Shown here: one piece after another, positions 49,011 to 57,900 of the stretch | Position numbering within the stretch: the first letter of the stretch is position 1 | How the letters are laid out: each line of letters starts with the position of its first letter | Assembly (NCBI RefSeq): GCF_029909975.1 | Contig: NZ_CP094516.1 | Coordinates: forward strand, 4,774,001 to 4,838,000 | Direction: 5' to 3' | Origin: Bradyrhizobium sp. ISRA430 | GTDB taxonomy: Bacteria; Pseudomonadota; Alphaproteobacteria; Rhizobiales; Xanthobacteraceae | Length of the DNA: 64,000 nt | Made by a program: the position numbers and the translations under genes | Notes under the pieces: generated by a model | What the model was told of the DNA's origin: nothing | What the model saw: only the letters and a program-made list of their open reading frames with translations | Databases searched by the model: none

Positions 49011-50669
49011 CTACTGCGTCATCGAGATCGGCGAGAAATCGACGAACCAGCTCTTGGGCTGCACGAAGCCCTTGACCTTCGGACTCATCGCACGCGGTGC
49101 GACGTCGTGGGCGACGTAGAGGAAGGCCGCATCGTCGACGGAGGCCGCGTGCAGTTCGGCGAGCGCGGCGTCGCGGGCGGCGGGATCGAAGGTCTGCCGC
49201 GCCTTTTTCACCAGCTCATCGAACTTGGGATTGTTGATGAAGCCCCAATTGTTCGAGACCGGCGGCGCCATGCCCGATTGCAGGAAGCGCACCAGCGCAA
49301 AGAACGGGTCCATCGCCGCATAGGTGACGTTGGTGGCGTTGGAGCCATTGGCGCTGGGATCCTTGGCGCCGCGCCGCCAGTTGGTGAACAGCGTATTCCA
49401 CTCGATGACGTCGAGCTGCACGTCGAAATAGCACTCGGCGAGTGCCTGCTGCAGATATTCGTTCATCGGCAGCGGCAGCATCTGGCCCGAACCGGATGCC
49501 GAGGTCTGCACCTTCACCGTCAGCTTCTTGTTGGGGCCGTAACCTGCTTCCTGCATCAGCTTCTGCGCTGCCGCCTTGTCGTACTTGATCTGGAACGTGG
49601 GATTGCCGCGCCAGGGATGGCCGGGCTCGAAGGTGCCGGTCGCCGGCACCATCAGGCCGGCAAGCAGCCCATCCTTCAGGCCTTCGCGGTCGACGCAGAG
49701 GTTCGCCGCCTTGCGCACGCGGATGTCATTCCAGGGTGAGCCTTCGACGCGCGAGAACTGCCAAGGCCAGACATGCGGCTCTTCGTTGGAATAGAGCACG
49801 AAGCCGCGCTGCTTGATCTCCGGCAACGCATCCGGCGCCGGCGCCTCGACCCAGTCGACCTGGCCGGAGAGCAGCGCCGCGGTGCGCGCATTGGCTTCGG
49901 GCATCGGCAAGAGCACCATCTTGTCGACCTTGGGCACGCGCGCCTTGTCCCAGTAGCTCGCGTTCTTGACGAGCTCGAGCCGCTCGCGCGGCGTGAAGCT
50001 CGACATTTTCCAAGGTCCGGTGCCCGAGGCGTCCTTGGCGAACGCGGCCCAGGCTGCTTGCGACTTCGCCTTGGCGTCGGCGCCTTCGGCGGCATCATAA
50101 AGCTTTTGCCACTTCGCCGGGCTCGCCATGAAGAGATTGGTGAGGTTGATCGGCAGGAAGCTGTCGGGCTCCTTGGTGGTGAGCTCGACGGTCATGTCGT
50201 CAATTTTCTTCGCGGAGGCGAGCGTGGGCATGCGCGAGGCGGTAACGCCGACCTGGCTCGCGTCGAATTGCGGCGCGTCCTGCTTCAGCACCTTCTCGAC
50301 ATTCCACACCACGGCGTCGGCGTTGAACGGCGAGCCATCATGGAAGGTGACGCCGGGACGCAGCTTGAATATCCACTTGGTCTTGTCGGCATCGTCGACC
50401 TTCCACTCGGTGGCAAGGCCGGGGATCACCACGCTCGCCTTGTCGGCGGAGGACAGGTCCCAACCGGTGAGCCCGTCATACATCGTGAGGCCGGTGAAGC
50501 GGTTGCCCTCAAAACCCTGATCGGGCTGGCCGAGCGTGCGCGGAATATCGGCAGCGGTCATGCCGATGCGCAGCACGGTTTCGGCATTGGCAACGCGCGG
50601 CCATGTGGCCGCCGTGCCGAGCGCGAGCACCGCGATCAACGCCGCGCGAGAAGTCTTCTTAATAAGCAT
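49011..50669 (-). CDS. Peptide-type ABC transporter solute-binding protein 1
   Basis: A 552-residue family-5 periplasmic binding protein with a Sec signal peptide (ALIAVLALGTAATWPRVANA). The mature part has the usual LRIGMTAADIPRTLGQPDQG opening, KLRPGVTFHDGSPFNADAV and VRKAANLCVDREGL. It is probably the main receptor of the downstream DppBC-DppF/D importer. GAGGCG precedes ATG 50669, and a sigma-54-type promoter lies at 50719-50734. It diverges from a clear paralogue at 50885. Confidence 0.92.
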   Translation of the reverse strand: MLIKKTSRAALIAVLALGTAATWPRVANAETVLRIGMTAADIPRTLGQPDQGFEGNRFTGLTMYDGLTGWDLSSADKASVVIPGLATEWKVDDADKTKWIFKLRPGVTFHDGSPFNADAVVWNVEKVLKQDAPQFDASQVGVTASRMPTLASAKKIDDMTVELTTKEPDSFLPINLTNLFMASPAKWQKLYDAAEGADAKAKSQAAWAAFAKDASGTGPWKMSSFTPRERLELVKNASYWDKARVPKVDKMVLLPMPEANARTAALLSGQVDWVEAPAPDALPEIKQRGFVLYSNEEPHVWPWQFSRVEGSPWNDIRVRKAANLCVDREGLKDGLLAGLMVPATGTFEPGHPWRGNPTFQIKYDKAAAQKLMQEAGYGPNKKLTVKVQTSASGSGQMLPLPMNEYLQQALAECYFDVQLDVIEWNTLFTNWRRGAKDPSANGSNATNVTYAAMDPFFALVRFLQSGMAPPVSNNWGFINNPKFDELVKKARQTFDPAARDAALAELHAASVDDAAFLYVAHDVAPRAMSPKVKGFVQPKSWFVDFSPISMTQ

Positions 50670-50718
50670 CGCCTCAATCCTTTTCCGGCTTTCGATGACT
50701 ATTTTTGATGCAATCGTA

Positions 50719-50734
50719 TGCAATGGCTATGCCA
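50719..50734 (-). promoter_or_regulatory. Sigma-54-type promoter, leftward
   Basis: Read on the minus strand, TTGGCATAGCCATTGCA fits the -24/-12 consensus YTGGCAyrNNNNTTGCW, with 10 bases between the GG and GC pairs. It lies 50 bases from the start of solute-binding gene 1, giving an expected leader of about 35-40 bases. Confidence 0.7.
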
Positions 50735-50764
50735 ATGGGGAAACTTATTCTGCAAATTGCCCAT

Positions 50765-50788
50765 GCGACGACAAGTCCTTGTGATCGC
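50765..50788. promoter_or_regulatory. Dyad midway between the two sigma-54-type promoters
   Basis: GCGA-CG-ACAAG-TC-CTTGT-GA-TCGC: five central and four outer base pairs on each side are complementary. Its centre (50776.5) is exactly the midpoint of the two promoters, suggesting a shared activator or repressor site. It does not match the NtrC or NifA consensus that I know. Confidence 0.5.
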
Positions 50789-50818
50789 GCGCCGCTAAAC
50801 GCGTCGCGCTGCATATTC

Positions 50819-50834
50819 TGGCATCGAGCTTGCA
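50819..50834 (+). promoter_or_regulatory. Sigma-54-type promoter, rightward
   Basis: CTGGCATCGAGCTTGCA (from 50818) fits YTGGCAyrNNNNTTGCW with the required 10-base spacing between GG and GC. It lies 51 bases before the start of solute-binding gene 2 and mirrors the leftward promoter. Confidence 0.7.
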
Positions 50835-50884
50835 AGTTTGGCCCCGATTTCTCCCTTCTCGATTCTCCCTTGGAGCCTTGGGCC

Positions 50885-52480
50885 ATGCGTATTCGATCAT
50901 CGATTTGCCTCGCCGTGCTTGTGCTGGCGTTCTCTGCAATCTCGGCGCGCGCCGAAACCGTGGTGCGCTACGGCATCTCGATGGCGGATATTCCGCTGAC
51001 GACGGGCCAGCCCGATCGCGGTGCCGGCGCCTATCAGTTCACGGCCTACACGATCTACGATCCGCTGGTCGCCTGGGAGATGGACGTCGCCGACCGGCCC
51101 GGCAGGCTGGTGCCGGGGCTCGCCACCGAATGGAAGGTCGACGACAACGACAAGACCAAATGGCGCTTCAGCTTGCGCAAGGGCGTGAGGTTTCACGACG
51201 GCAGCGAGTTCAATGCCGATGCGGTGATCTGGAATCTCGACAAGGTGCTCAACGACAAGGCGCCGCAATTCGACAAGCGCCAGAGCGCGCAGGTGAAGAC
51301 GCGCCTGCCCTCGGTCGCGAGCTACGCCAAGATCGATGACTTCACGGTGGAGATCACGACCAAGACGGTCGACTCCTTCTTTCCCTATCAGATGCTCTGG
51401 TTCCTGGTGTCGAGCCCCGCGCAGTACGACAAGCTCGGCAAGGACTGGGACAAGTTCGCAAGCCAGCCCTCCGGCACCGGCCCGTTCAAGCTGACAAAAC
51501 TCGTGCCGCGCGAGCTCGCGGAGCTCACCAAGAACCCGGACTACTGGAACAAGAAGCGCATTGCGAAGGTCGATAGAATCGTGCTGGTGCCGATGCCGGA
51601 AGCGCTGACGCGCACCAACGCGCTGCTGGCCGGGCAGGTCGATCTGATCGAGACGCCGGCGCCGGACGCCGTGCCGCAGCTCAAGGCGGCCGGCATGAAG
51701 ATCGTCGACAACATCACGCCGCATGTCTGGAATTATCATCTCAGCGTGCTGCCCGGCTCGCCCTGGACCGACATTCGCCTGCGCAAGGCGCTCAACCTCG
51801 CGATCGACCGCGAGGGCGTGGTCGGCCTGATGAACGGCCTCGCCAAGCCGGCGAAAGGTCAAGTCGATCCGTCGAGCCCGTGGTTCGGCAAGCCGAGCTT
51901 CGACATCACGTATGATCTCGCTGCTGCCAAGAAGCTGGTCGAGGAGGCCGGCTACTCCAAGGACAAGCCGCTGAAGACCACCTTCATCATCGCCCAAGGC
52001 GGCACCGGGCAGATGCTGTCGCTGCCAATGAACGAATTCCTGCAGCAGAGTTTCAAGGAAATCAGCATCGACATCGACTTCAAGGTCGTCGAGCTCGAGA
52101 CGTTATATACGCATTGGCGCAAGGGCGCGGCCGACGAAATGAACGCAGGCATCACCGCCAACAACATCGCCTATGTCACCTCGGATCCGCTCTACGCCAT
52201 CGTACGCTTCTTCGCCTCCGACCAGATCGCGCCGGTCGGCGTCAACTGGGGCGGCTACAAGAACCCGAAGGTCGATGCGCTGATCAATGAAGCCAAGCAG
52301 ACTTTCGACACCGTCAGGCAGGACGATCTGATCGCACAGGCGCATGCCCTGATCGTCGACGACGCCGTGCTGGTCTGGGTCGTCCACGACACCAACCCGC
52401 ACGCGCTGTCGCCCAGGATCAAGCAGTTCGTCCAGGCGCAGCACTGGTTCCAGGACCTGACCACGATCGGGGTGGAGTGA
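50885..52480 (+). CDS. Peptide-type ABC transporter solute-binding protein 2
   Basis: A 531-residue family-5 binding protein with a Sec signal peptide (ICLAVLVLAFSAISARAE). It is paralogous to the divergent gene at 49011: VRYGISMADIPLTTGQPDRG, SLRKGVRFHDGSEFNADAV and IRLRKALNLAIDREG align with its partner along the whole length. It has no permeases of its own, so it probably delivers a second ligand to the same importer. ATG 50885 is chosen to begin the signal peptide; the frame runs open to 50705 through the promoter region. It ends the rightward unit; a short GTCCCGGCGCAGGCCGGGAC palindrome follows at 52518. Confidence 0.92.
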   Translation: MRIRSSICLAVLVLAFSAISARAETVVRYGISMADIPLTTGQPDRGAGAYQFTAYTIYDPLVAWEMDVADRPGRLVPGLATEWKVDDNDKTKWRFSLRKGVRFHDGSEFNADAVIWNLDKVLNDKAPQFDKRQSAQVKTRLPSVASYAKIDDFTVEITTKTVDSFFPYQMLWFLVSSPAQYDKLGKDWDKFASQPSGTGPFKLTKLVPRELAELTKNPDYWNKKRIAKVDRIVLVPMPEALTRTNALLAGQVDLIETPAPDAVPQLKAAGMKIVDNITPHVWNYHLSVLPGSPWTDIRLRKALNLAIDREGVVGLMNGLAKPAKGQVDPSSPWFGKPSFDITYDLAAAKKLVEEAGYSKDKPLKTTFIIAQGGTGQMLSLPMNEFLQQSFKEISIDIDFKVVELETLYTHWRKGAADEMNAGITANNIAYVTSDPLYAIVRFFASDQIAPVGVNWGGYKNPKVDALINEAKQTFDTVRQDDLIAQAHALIVDDAVLVWVVHDTNPHALSPRIKQFVQAQHWFQDLTTIGVE

Positions 52481-52517
52481 GGGAGTTGAGGCACATCGCA
52501 ACCACAAATAACTCTGT

Positions 52518-52538
52518 CGTCCCGGCGCAGGCCGGGAC
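52518..52538. repeat. Short GTCCCGGC palindrome
   Basis: GTCCCGGC and GCCGGGAC form an 8-bp stem around a short loop between convergent genes. It resembles the core of the element at 6807 and may end the rightward transcript. Confidence 0.5.
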
Positions 52539-52589
52539 CGACACCTTGCTTTAGGCTCCTGCGGAGCTCACGCACGCAGCGCAGCCCCG

Positions 52590-54821
52590 CTACTTCGTCA
52601 GCAGCGCATAAGCACCGGACCAGCCGTCGGGGGGTGGATTGAGCTGGAAGTCCTTGATGCGCGCCTCGTAAAGCTTGAACAGCTTTTCCAGCGTGTCGGC
52701 GTCCTCGCTGCGACGGCCGCGCTCGATCGCGCCGAGCGCACCTTGCCAGTTGCGGCTGCGATAGCAGCCGAGCATCTCGATGGTGATGTTGCGGAGGCGC
52801 TGGAAGGCCGCCGAGTGCATCACGTCCTCGCGGCCGGCGATCGCATAGATGACTTCCGGCTCGGTCTTGCCCTTGACCATGATGAAATCGAGCTCGAGGA
52901 TCGCGAACTTGTCCTTGGCGGCGAGCGCGGTCGAGGAGCCGACGATGATCGGGAATCCGTATTCCTTCGATTGCCCCTCCAGGCGCGAGGCCAGGTTCAC
53001 GCTGTCGCCGAGCACCGAATAGTTGAACTTGCGGTCCGAGCCCATATTGCCGACCACGCCGATGCCGGTGTTAAGGCCGATGCCGACATTGAGCGGAATG
53101 TAGACATGGCCGCCCTCGGCGGCCTCCTGTTCGCGCTCCTTGTTGACCATTTCGATCTGCTCGAGCATCCGGATCGCGGCCTCGCAGGCATTGATCTCGT
53201 GCTGCGCATCGTCGAGCGGCGCGTTCCAGAACGCCATGATGGCGTCGCCCATATATTTGTCGATATAGCCCTTCTGCTCGATGATCACGTTGGTCAGCGG
53301 CGTCAGGAAACGGTTCATCAGGGCGGTTAGCCCTTGCGGATCGTGCTTGTAGGTTTCCGAGATCGTGGTGAAGCCGCGCACGTCGGAGAACATGATCGTC
53401 ATCTCGCGCTCCTCGCCGCCGAGGACGAGCTTTTCCGGCGCGAGCGCGAGCTGCTCGACCAGAACCGGCGACATGTATTGCGCGAACATGCCGCGGATCT
53501 GCACGCGCTGGCGCTGCTCGCGGACGAAGCTCGCGAAGATCAGCGTCAGATAGATCGCGGTGGTCGACAACAGCGGATAGGTGAAGTCGATGAGGTAGCG
53601 GTACCGCGCGTAGAAGAACCAGGACACGCCGATCAGGATGGCCGCGAACATCGCACCCGCGAGCACCAGCCGCACGGGTCCCAGATTCGGCGTGAAGGCG
53701 ATGACGAGGAGGCCGATGACCAGCGCCGCGAGCAGCTCGACGCCGAGCGCGTAGTTCGGCAGGGAGATGACCGCGCCGCTCAGCACGCTTTCGAGCACCT
53801 GGGCATGGATCTCGACGCCCGGCATCGTGGACGACACCGGCGTGGTCTTGATGTCGTTGAGCCCGACCGCGGAGGTGCCGATCAGCACCAGCTTGCCGGA
53901 GATCCTGCCGGGCGACACCTTGTTGTCAAGCACGTCGGCCGCCGAGACATAGATCGAGGGATCCTGGCGGGCATAGTGAACCCAGAGCTGGCCGTTCTTG
54001 TCGGTCGGAATCTCGAGGCCCTTGAGGCGGACCGCCCTGATCCCGGTCTTGTCGGTCCTGACCAGGAGCGTCGGCGTGCTGGTGACAACCCGCAGGATCT
54101 CGAGGCTGAGCGAAGGCATGATGTTGCCTTGCGCGCGCATGATCATCGGCACGCGGCGGATCAGGCCGTCACGCTCGGTCTTGATGGTGAACAGGCCGCG
54201 GCCGGCCGCCGCCGTCTCGATGATGGGCACATTGCGCAGCAGGCCGGGGAATGCGTACAGGAAGCGCTCGGCGCCCTCCTCGCCGACCGTGGCGACGCCC
54301 GTGAAGGGAAGTGTCTTGTCGATCTCGGCGGTCGCAGCCGGCTGTCCGGTCTCGCCCAGCACCACGCGCGAGCGCTTGATGGCTTCGGAGAGGATCTGGT
54401 CGTTGGTCGGCAGCTCGCGCAGCTTGGCGCGGGTGACGTCGTCCAGATAGCGCATCTGGCTCGCGACAATGTCCGGATTGAGCCGGTCGGCCTCGGAGAA
54501 CACGACGTCGAACCCGATCGCCACCGCGCCGAGGTTGGTGAGGCCGAGGATCATGTCCGCGATCCGCGTGCGCGGCCACGGCCACTGGCCGAGCCTGGCC
54601 AGGCTCTTGTCGTCGATGTCGACGATGGTGACCGGCCGCGCCGTCTTATGGCGCGGATCGATGAGCTGAAACATGTCGAAGGTGCGTAGGCGCAGCTCCT
54701 GGATCGGCGGCGGATCCCAGAGGCGAAGCCCGGCGAATCCGATCAGCAGCGCCAGGCACATCAGCCGCGCAAAGCCGAACTTCCGCGCGAACCACCGCCG
54801 CAGGGTCTTAAAGCGCTTCAT
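52590..54821 (-). CDS. CHASE2-domain adenylate/guanylate cyclase
   Basis: A 743-residue membrane receptor cyclase. A first transmembrane helix (about 20-37) leads into a periplasmic CHASE2 sensor domain (40-345), then two or three closely spaced helices (350-430) and a class III cyclase domain (470-650) with FSDVRGFTTISE and KYMGDAIMAFWNAP, which hold the metal-binding aspartates, and LGDSVNLASRLEG. It should make cAMP (or cGMP) in response to an extracytoplasmic signal. It lies 144 bp behind the large secreted protein gene on the same strand. The signal is unknown. Confidence 0.92.
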   Translation of the reverse strand: MKRFKTLRRWFARKFGFARLMCLALLIGFAGLRLWDPPPIQELRLRTFDMFQLIDPRHKTARPVTIVDIDDKSLARLGQWPWPRTRIADMILGLTNLGAVAIGFDVVFSEADRLNPDIVASQMRYLDDVTRAKLRELPTNDQILSEAIKRSRVVLGETGQPAATAEIDKTLPFTGVATVGEEGAERFLYAFPGLLRNVPIIETAAAGRGLFTIKTERDGLIRRVPMIMRAQGNIMPSLSLEILRVVTSTPTLLVRTDKTGIRAVRLKGLEIPTDKNGQLWVHYARQDPSIYVSAADVLDNKVSPGRISGKLVLIGTSAVGLNDIKTTPVSSTMPGVEIHAQVLESVLSGAVISLPNYALGVELLAALVIGLLVIAFTPNLGPVRLVLAGAMFAAILIGVSWFFYARYRYLIDFTYPLLSTTAIYLTLIFASFVREQRQRVQIRGMFAQYMSPVLVEQLALAPEKLVLGGEEREMTIMFSDVRGFTTISETYKHDPQGLTALMNRFLTPLTNVIIEQKGYIDKYMGDAIMAFWNAPLDDAQHEINACEAAIRMLEQIEMVNKEREQEAAEGGHVYIPLNVGIGLNTGIGVVGNMGSDRKFNYSVLGDSVNLASRLEGQSKEYGFPIIVGSSTALAAKDKFAILELDFIMVKGKTEPEVIYAIAGREDVMHSAAFQRLRNITIEMLGCYRSRNWQGALGAIERGRRSEDADTLEKLFKLYEARIKDFQLNPPPDGWSGAYALLTK

Positions 54822-54965
54822 TCTGGTCGGACTTCCTGTCCTGCGTCACGCCACAGGCCCCGATCATGGCGCCTAGTCGCGCGATTGGCTATTCCCCGGC
54901 GGTGCAAGATTGAGGTTTTTTGCCGCGGTCCAGGCGGGCCGCCCCGCCGGGAGGCCAGGCGTTCC

Positions 54966-57900
54966 TCAGGTGATGTGGAAAATGAAATCGCTCGCCTTGA
55001 GGTTTGCGGCGACCACGCTCTTTAGCAAGATCGATTCATGCTCGGTGACCGGCGCGCTCTCGAACGGGGTGACCTGCTGGGTCCACGTCACCAGCGTGCC
55101 TGTGCCGTCGGACTGCTGGGTGATAACGAGATCGTTGATGGAGCTGACGTCCGAGAACTGCCGCAGGTCGATCTTGTCCACGCCCGTCGCAAAATCGTTG
55201 ATGATGTGCTGGCCGTCGGCACCCGACGCGTTTGGCGAGAACACGAACTGATCCTTGCCGGCGCCGCCGATCAGCGTGTCGTTCGTCTCGGTCGCAAAGA
55301 TGACATCCTTGCCGTCCGTGCCTTGCAGCGTGATGCCGTTGCTCGTATCGCCCGCCTCGTTGAAGATGAAGTGAACGACATCGGAGTGACCGGCGGAATC
55401 GGTGACGGTCAGCGTGATCTCGTCGTCGAGCGGGGCCGGGACGCCGGGATTGTAGGTGATGCCGTTCTCGAAGGCGAGGTTGATGTCGTCGAGCGAGCGG
55501 GGCGTGGGATCGACATCGACGCTGCTGCCCTCATGCGCGGTGAGTGCCGTGACCGTGAAGGTATCCGTCGAAGCGCCGGAATCGGTATCGACGACCCGGA
55601 GATTGGTGATGAGGTCGGTGTTGGTCTCGTTGCTATGCCAGACCTGGAAGCTTTCGGTGTCGATGACCGGTCCGCCCACGGGAGCCGTCACCTCCGTGCT
55701 GATGGTGGTGACGTCGTGCGAGACCGGGGTCGGGCCGCCGGTGCCTGTGCTCGTGAGGTCGATCGTCGCCGGCGACGTGACACCACCCGTATAAGTGTCG
55801 TCGAGGGCGTGCACGCCCAGCGCGCCCGGCGTACCGGTGTAACCGTCGGCCGGCACGAAGCGGATCAGCGTATCCGGGCTGAGCACCAGCGCATGCGCAT
55901 CATCGACCGATCCGATGTCGACCCACTGACCGCCAACCTCGTATTGCCAGACGCCCTGTGCGGAGGTTGCGGCATCCGACGTCACCGCGACCGCCTTCAG
56001 GCTCGCACCATTGTCGACGTCGTGGAACTTGCCCGCGAAGAGAACGCTGATGGCCTCTCCGCCCGGATTGCTTTCGTTGCCGGCGACGGACGGCAAGGAC
56101 GCGTTGTCCAGCGTCGGGGCGTCGTTGACGCCGTTGATCGTGATGGTGACGTCCTGGCTGACTGTGCCGCCGTGGTGATCATCAAACGTGACGGTGTAGA
56201 CCTGAGTGATGGTCTGGCCCGCGGCCAGCGACTGCAGCGTCTGATCGCTGTCGTCGAGCGTGAAGTGCCAGCCGAGCGTCGCGCCGTTGTCCGTGTCGGT
56301 GGTCAGCTCGGTCACCGACGGATCGATTGTGAAGGTGCCGATATGCGAGCTGCTGTCGAAGCCCGGCAGAGCCGAGCTGACGGATGAAGACTTGAACGTC
56401 GATGTCGCCGTGTGGGTGTCGATCAGATCCAGATCCTGGATCGCCAGCGTGCCGTCGAGCGACAGCGTCAGGCCCGTATCCTCGGTGACGTCGCCCGCTG
56501 CCGCCGCCGCACCGCTTGTGATCGTCGGCGCGTCATTGACGCCGGTGATGGTGACCGTGACGTCCTGCGACACCGTCGCATTGTGGTCGTCGGTGAAGGT
56601 GACGGTATAGACCTGGGTGATGGTCTGGCCTTCGGCCAGCGACTGCAACACCGGATTAGAGTCGTCGAGCGTGAAGTGCCAGCCCAGCGAGGCACCGTTG
56701 TCGGTGTCGGTGTTCACTTCGGTCACCGACGAATCGATCGTGAAGGTACCGATATGATCGGTGCCGTCGCCGAAGCCGGGCAGATGCGCATTCGACGTCG
56801 ACGACTTGAACGCCACCTGCGCCGTATGGGTGTCGATCAGATCGAGATCCTGGATCGTAAGCGTGCCGTCGATCGACAGCGTCAGGCCGGTGTCCTCGGT
56901 GACCTTGCCCGTTGCCGCGGCGGCGCTGCTGGTGATGGTCGGGGCGTCGTTGGTGCCGGTGATGGTGACCGTGACGTCCTGGCCGACAGTTCCGCCGTGA
57001 TGATCGTCGACGGTGACGGTGTAGACCTGGGTGATGGTCTGGCCCTCGGCCAGCGACTGCAGCACCGGATTAGAGTCGTCGAGCGTAAAGCTCCAGCCGA
57101 CCGACCCGATGGTGCTGACGCCGGGATGCTCGGTCACCGCCGTCAGCGCGAACGTCCCGATCTCGCTGAGGGGCGCGGTTTCCGAATAGCCTGGCAGGTT
57201 GGCGTGTGCATCCGACGACTTCAGCACGAAGCTCGCCGTGTGAGTGTCCGTGAGGTCGGGATCGCGGAAGGTGATCGTGCCGTTCGCTGCCAGCGTCGTC
57301 GCCGCATCCTCGGTCAGCGCTCCGGTCGCGGTCGTCGACTGGTCGACGATCGTCGGCACGTCGTTGGTGCCCTCGATATTAACGTCAGCGCCATTGATAG
57401 AGACGGTGACCGGCGTACTGACGACGCCGCCGTGCCCGTCATCGACCTGCACCACGTAATTGAGGACCAGCGTCTCGCCGTCGGCGAGGAAATCGAAAAA
57501 GTGGTCGGCGACGCTATAGGTCCATTTGGCCGTACCATTGTTGGCATTGCCCGCGGCCTGCACCACGGTGAGCGGCACCTCGACGGCGGCGATCGCGGCC
57601 AACTGCTCCGGGGTCAGTGACGACGTGACATCGTGGCCTTGCGCATCGAGATATTTGAACGGTTGGGTCGACGAGATCGCCGCACTCACGATCGGCCGAT
57701 CGGTCAAATCGACGTCGGTGAAGGTGACGGTGCCGGTGATGGTATCCAGAACCGTGTTGCCGGTCCCGATCTGCTCGATCACGGTACCGCCCGACGTCGC
57801 GATGGTCGGCTTGTCGTTGGTGCCGGTGATCGTGATGGTGATCGGGATGTAGGTCGTTTCGTTGTTCGGTGCGAAATTATTGTCGACGCGAACGACGTAG

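Noticed and set aside
50765..50788. NtrC or NifA upstream activator site
   Set aside because: The dyad does not match TGCACTA-N5-TAGTGCA-like or TGT-N10-ACA patterns, so the identity of the regulator is left open.
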